The notes under the pieces were generated by a model, which searched no databases, was not told the origin of the DNA, and was given only the letters and a program-made list of their open reading frames with translations. From positions 23,839,501-23,903,500 of the forward strand of contig NC_088355.1 of the NCBI RefSeq assembly GCF_036884655.1: 64,000 nucleotides of DNA, read 5' to 3'. Position 1 is the stretch's first letter; the number at the start of each line of letters is the position of its first letter. Both the position numbers and the translations under genes were made by a program. Source of the stretch: Musa acuminata AAA Group. Its lineage: Eukaryota; Streptophyta; Magnoliopsida; Zingiberales; Musaceae. Positions 62,932 through 64,000 of the stretch are shown in pieces.

Positions 62932-64000
62932 TGTTAGGATCGAGAGCACTAAGAGGGGGGGGGGGGGTGAATTAGTGCAGCGGAAATCTTACAGCAATTT
63001 AAAAGCTAAAGCTGCGTTCGTCCGATAAAAAATGATTTCGATATAAAAGCAGAATCACAGTGCAATTTGCGTCTAAGCGCAGTTTTGCGTCTAAGCGCAG
63101 TTTGCGTCTAAACACAGTTTGCGTCTAAGCGCAGTTTGCGTCTAAGCGCAGTTTGCGTCTAAGCGCAGTTTGCGTCTAAACTCAGTTTTACGTCCAAACG
63201 CAGTTTTACGTCAAAACACAGTTTTACGTCTAAACGCAGTTTTACGTCTAAACGCAGTTTTGCGTCTAAACGCAGTTTTGCGTCTAAACGCAGTTTTACG
63301 TCTAAACGCAGTTTTGCATCTAAACGCAGTTTTACGTCTAAACGTAATTTTACGTCTAAATGTAGTTTTGCGTCTAAAAGCAGTTTTGAACCTTTAAAAG
63401 CGTTTTACGTAGAAAGCAATTTGCAGTTATAAATGGAATCCGAATGTAAGCGTAAACTGCAGTGTGAAGATCGTACGAAAACACGATTTACGTTTGAATG
63501 CAGATTCTGAAAGATCAGAGCTTAGAAACTCGTTCGTAAAGGCGCAGAGGGCAGTAGCAATGTAGGAGGTTTGCAGTAATGATAAAGTGCTCAAGGTAAA
63601 AGCAAACCAGAGATTTAGAGTGGTTCGGTCAGTCTTGACCTACTCCACTTTTGGCTTCCTCCTCCGACGAGGTCACCGACGTCAACTAGCTGCCTTCCTT
63701 CAATGGGCGAAGGCTAACTGTCCTTTTACAGTTTCTCTCCTTTTGACAGGCTTAGGAGACAACCTTTACAGATCCTTTCTCTCTTCTCTTTACAACTCAA
63801 GACTTAAAGAACAGAAGGAGGAGAACTTTAGGACTTTACACAAATTTGAGCTCTTAGAATCACTGAAAAGATCAAGAATTCGGTGTGGATCTGTATCCTT
63901 TCAGTGTTGAATGGGTGGGGTATTTATAGGCCCCAACCCAATTCAAATTTGGAGCTCAAAACGATCACATCCCGGAATTCCGGGATCAGGCGGTTGCACC
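62932..64000 (-). repeat. SIRE-like LTR (3' part), runs off the window
   Basis: tgttaggatcgagagcac at 62932 is the reverse of the LTR end at 36309-36326. It continues through an 18-bp array and a block equal to 35400-35700. It ends at the window edge inside the ggcggttgcacc repeat zone. A possible 5-bp target flank is attta at 62927-62931. The internal region would lie to the left on the minus strand, but LINE-I is there instead, so this may be a solo LTR or a truncated element. Confidence 0.85.
63068..63390 (-). repeat. 18-bp tandem array, reversed copy in the second SIRE-like LTR
   Basis: gcgtctaaacgcagtttt-type units, about 18 of them, with 17-bp variants at the left side. It is the counterpart of 35911-36200, with a different unit number and variant order. 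Confidence 0.9.

Noticed and set aside
1..64000. A host gene cluster, defence system or other new cellular system
   Set aside because: All supported coding sequence belongs to LINE, Ty3/gypsy or Ty1/copia families; no stretch remains that looks like a host gene.

Overview
This window is a nest of plant retrotransposons, broken into and joined to one another. I found no host gene, rRNA, tRNA or CRISPR array. A plant nuclear genome is indicated by five things: (i) L1-type LINEs with a DUF4283-like zinc-knuckle ORF1 and an endonuclease/RT/zf-RVT ORF2; (ii) Ty3/gypsy elements, one with a chromodomain; (iii) Ty1/copia elements, including a SIRE-like one with a 2.3-kb LTR; (iv) initiator-Met tRNA primer sites (TGGTATCAGAGC); (v) LTRs opening TGTAACACCCC, TGTTGAATC or TGTTAG. 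The style of the SIRE-like LTRs suggests a monocot, but that is recall, not proof. AT-rich intergenic or pericentromeric heterochromatin fits best.

Layout. 1-1243: 5' end of LINE-A (minus), with a monomeric 5' UTR. 1244-1403: SIRE-like scrap plus filler. 1404-5456: LINE-B. 5457-10195: LINE-C, with a 222-bp SINE-like insertion. 10196-23783: Tekay/Del-like chromovirus; its 3' LTR is split by LINE-D (15165-20294, minus) and an internally deleted copia (20295-22401, minus). 23784-25270: degenerate SIRE-like gag. 25271-31008: fragments of two related gypsy elements (B3, B4), LINE-J, a SIRE-like LTR scrap and a non-coding LTR-element scrap. 31009-34014: gypsy B1, with LINE-K inside. 34015-39079: SIRE-like LTR, gag and a non-coding internal region. 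39080-44817: LINE-E, complete at both ends. 44818-49217: a second Ty3/gypsy lineage containing an 18-bp micro-LINE. 49218-51667: LINE-F (minus), head-to-head with LINE-G (51668-55525, plus). 55526-57094: older LINE-H. 57095-61137: gypsy B2. 61138-62931: older LINE-I (minus). 62932-64000: SIRE-like LTR (minus).

How the parts work together. One LINE family dominates, with at least twelve insertions including the micro-insertion. Ten look nearly identical by eye and two (H, I) are clearly more diverged. Only LINE-D keeps an open ORF2 of 1207 codons. No complete ORF1 is open inside the window, though LINE-A's is open to the window edge. Gypsy B1 and B2 share the same lesions, including loss of the RT segment that should hold the YxDD site, so they look like offspring of a defective parent mobilised in trans. 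The copia is a gag-protease-only derivative in one open frame. Several LINE ends are joined to the inside of unrelated elements without target duplications. Those joins could be insertion-linked deletions or assembly errors and should be checked with long reads.
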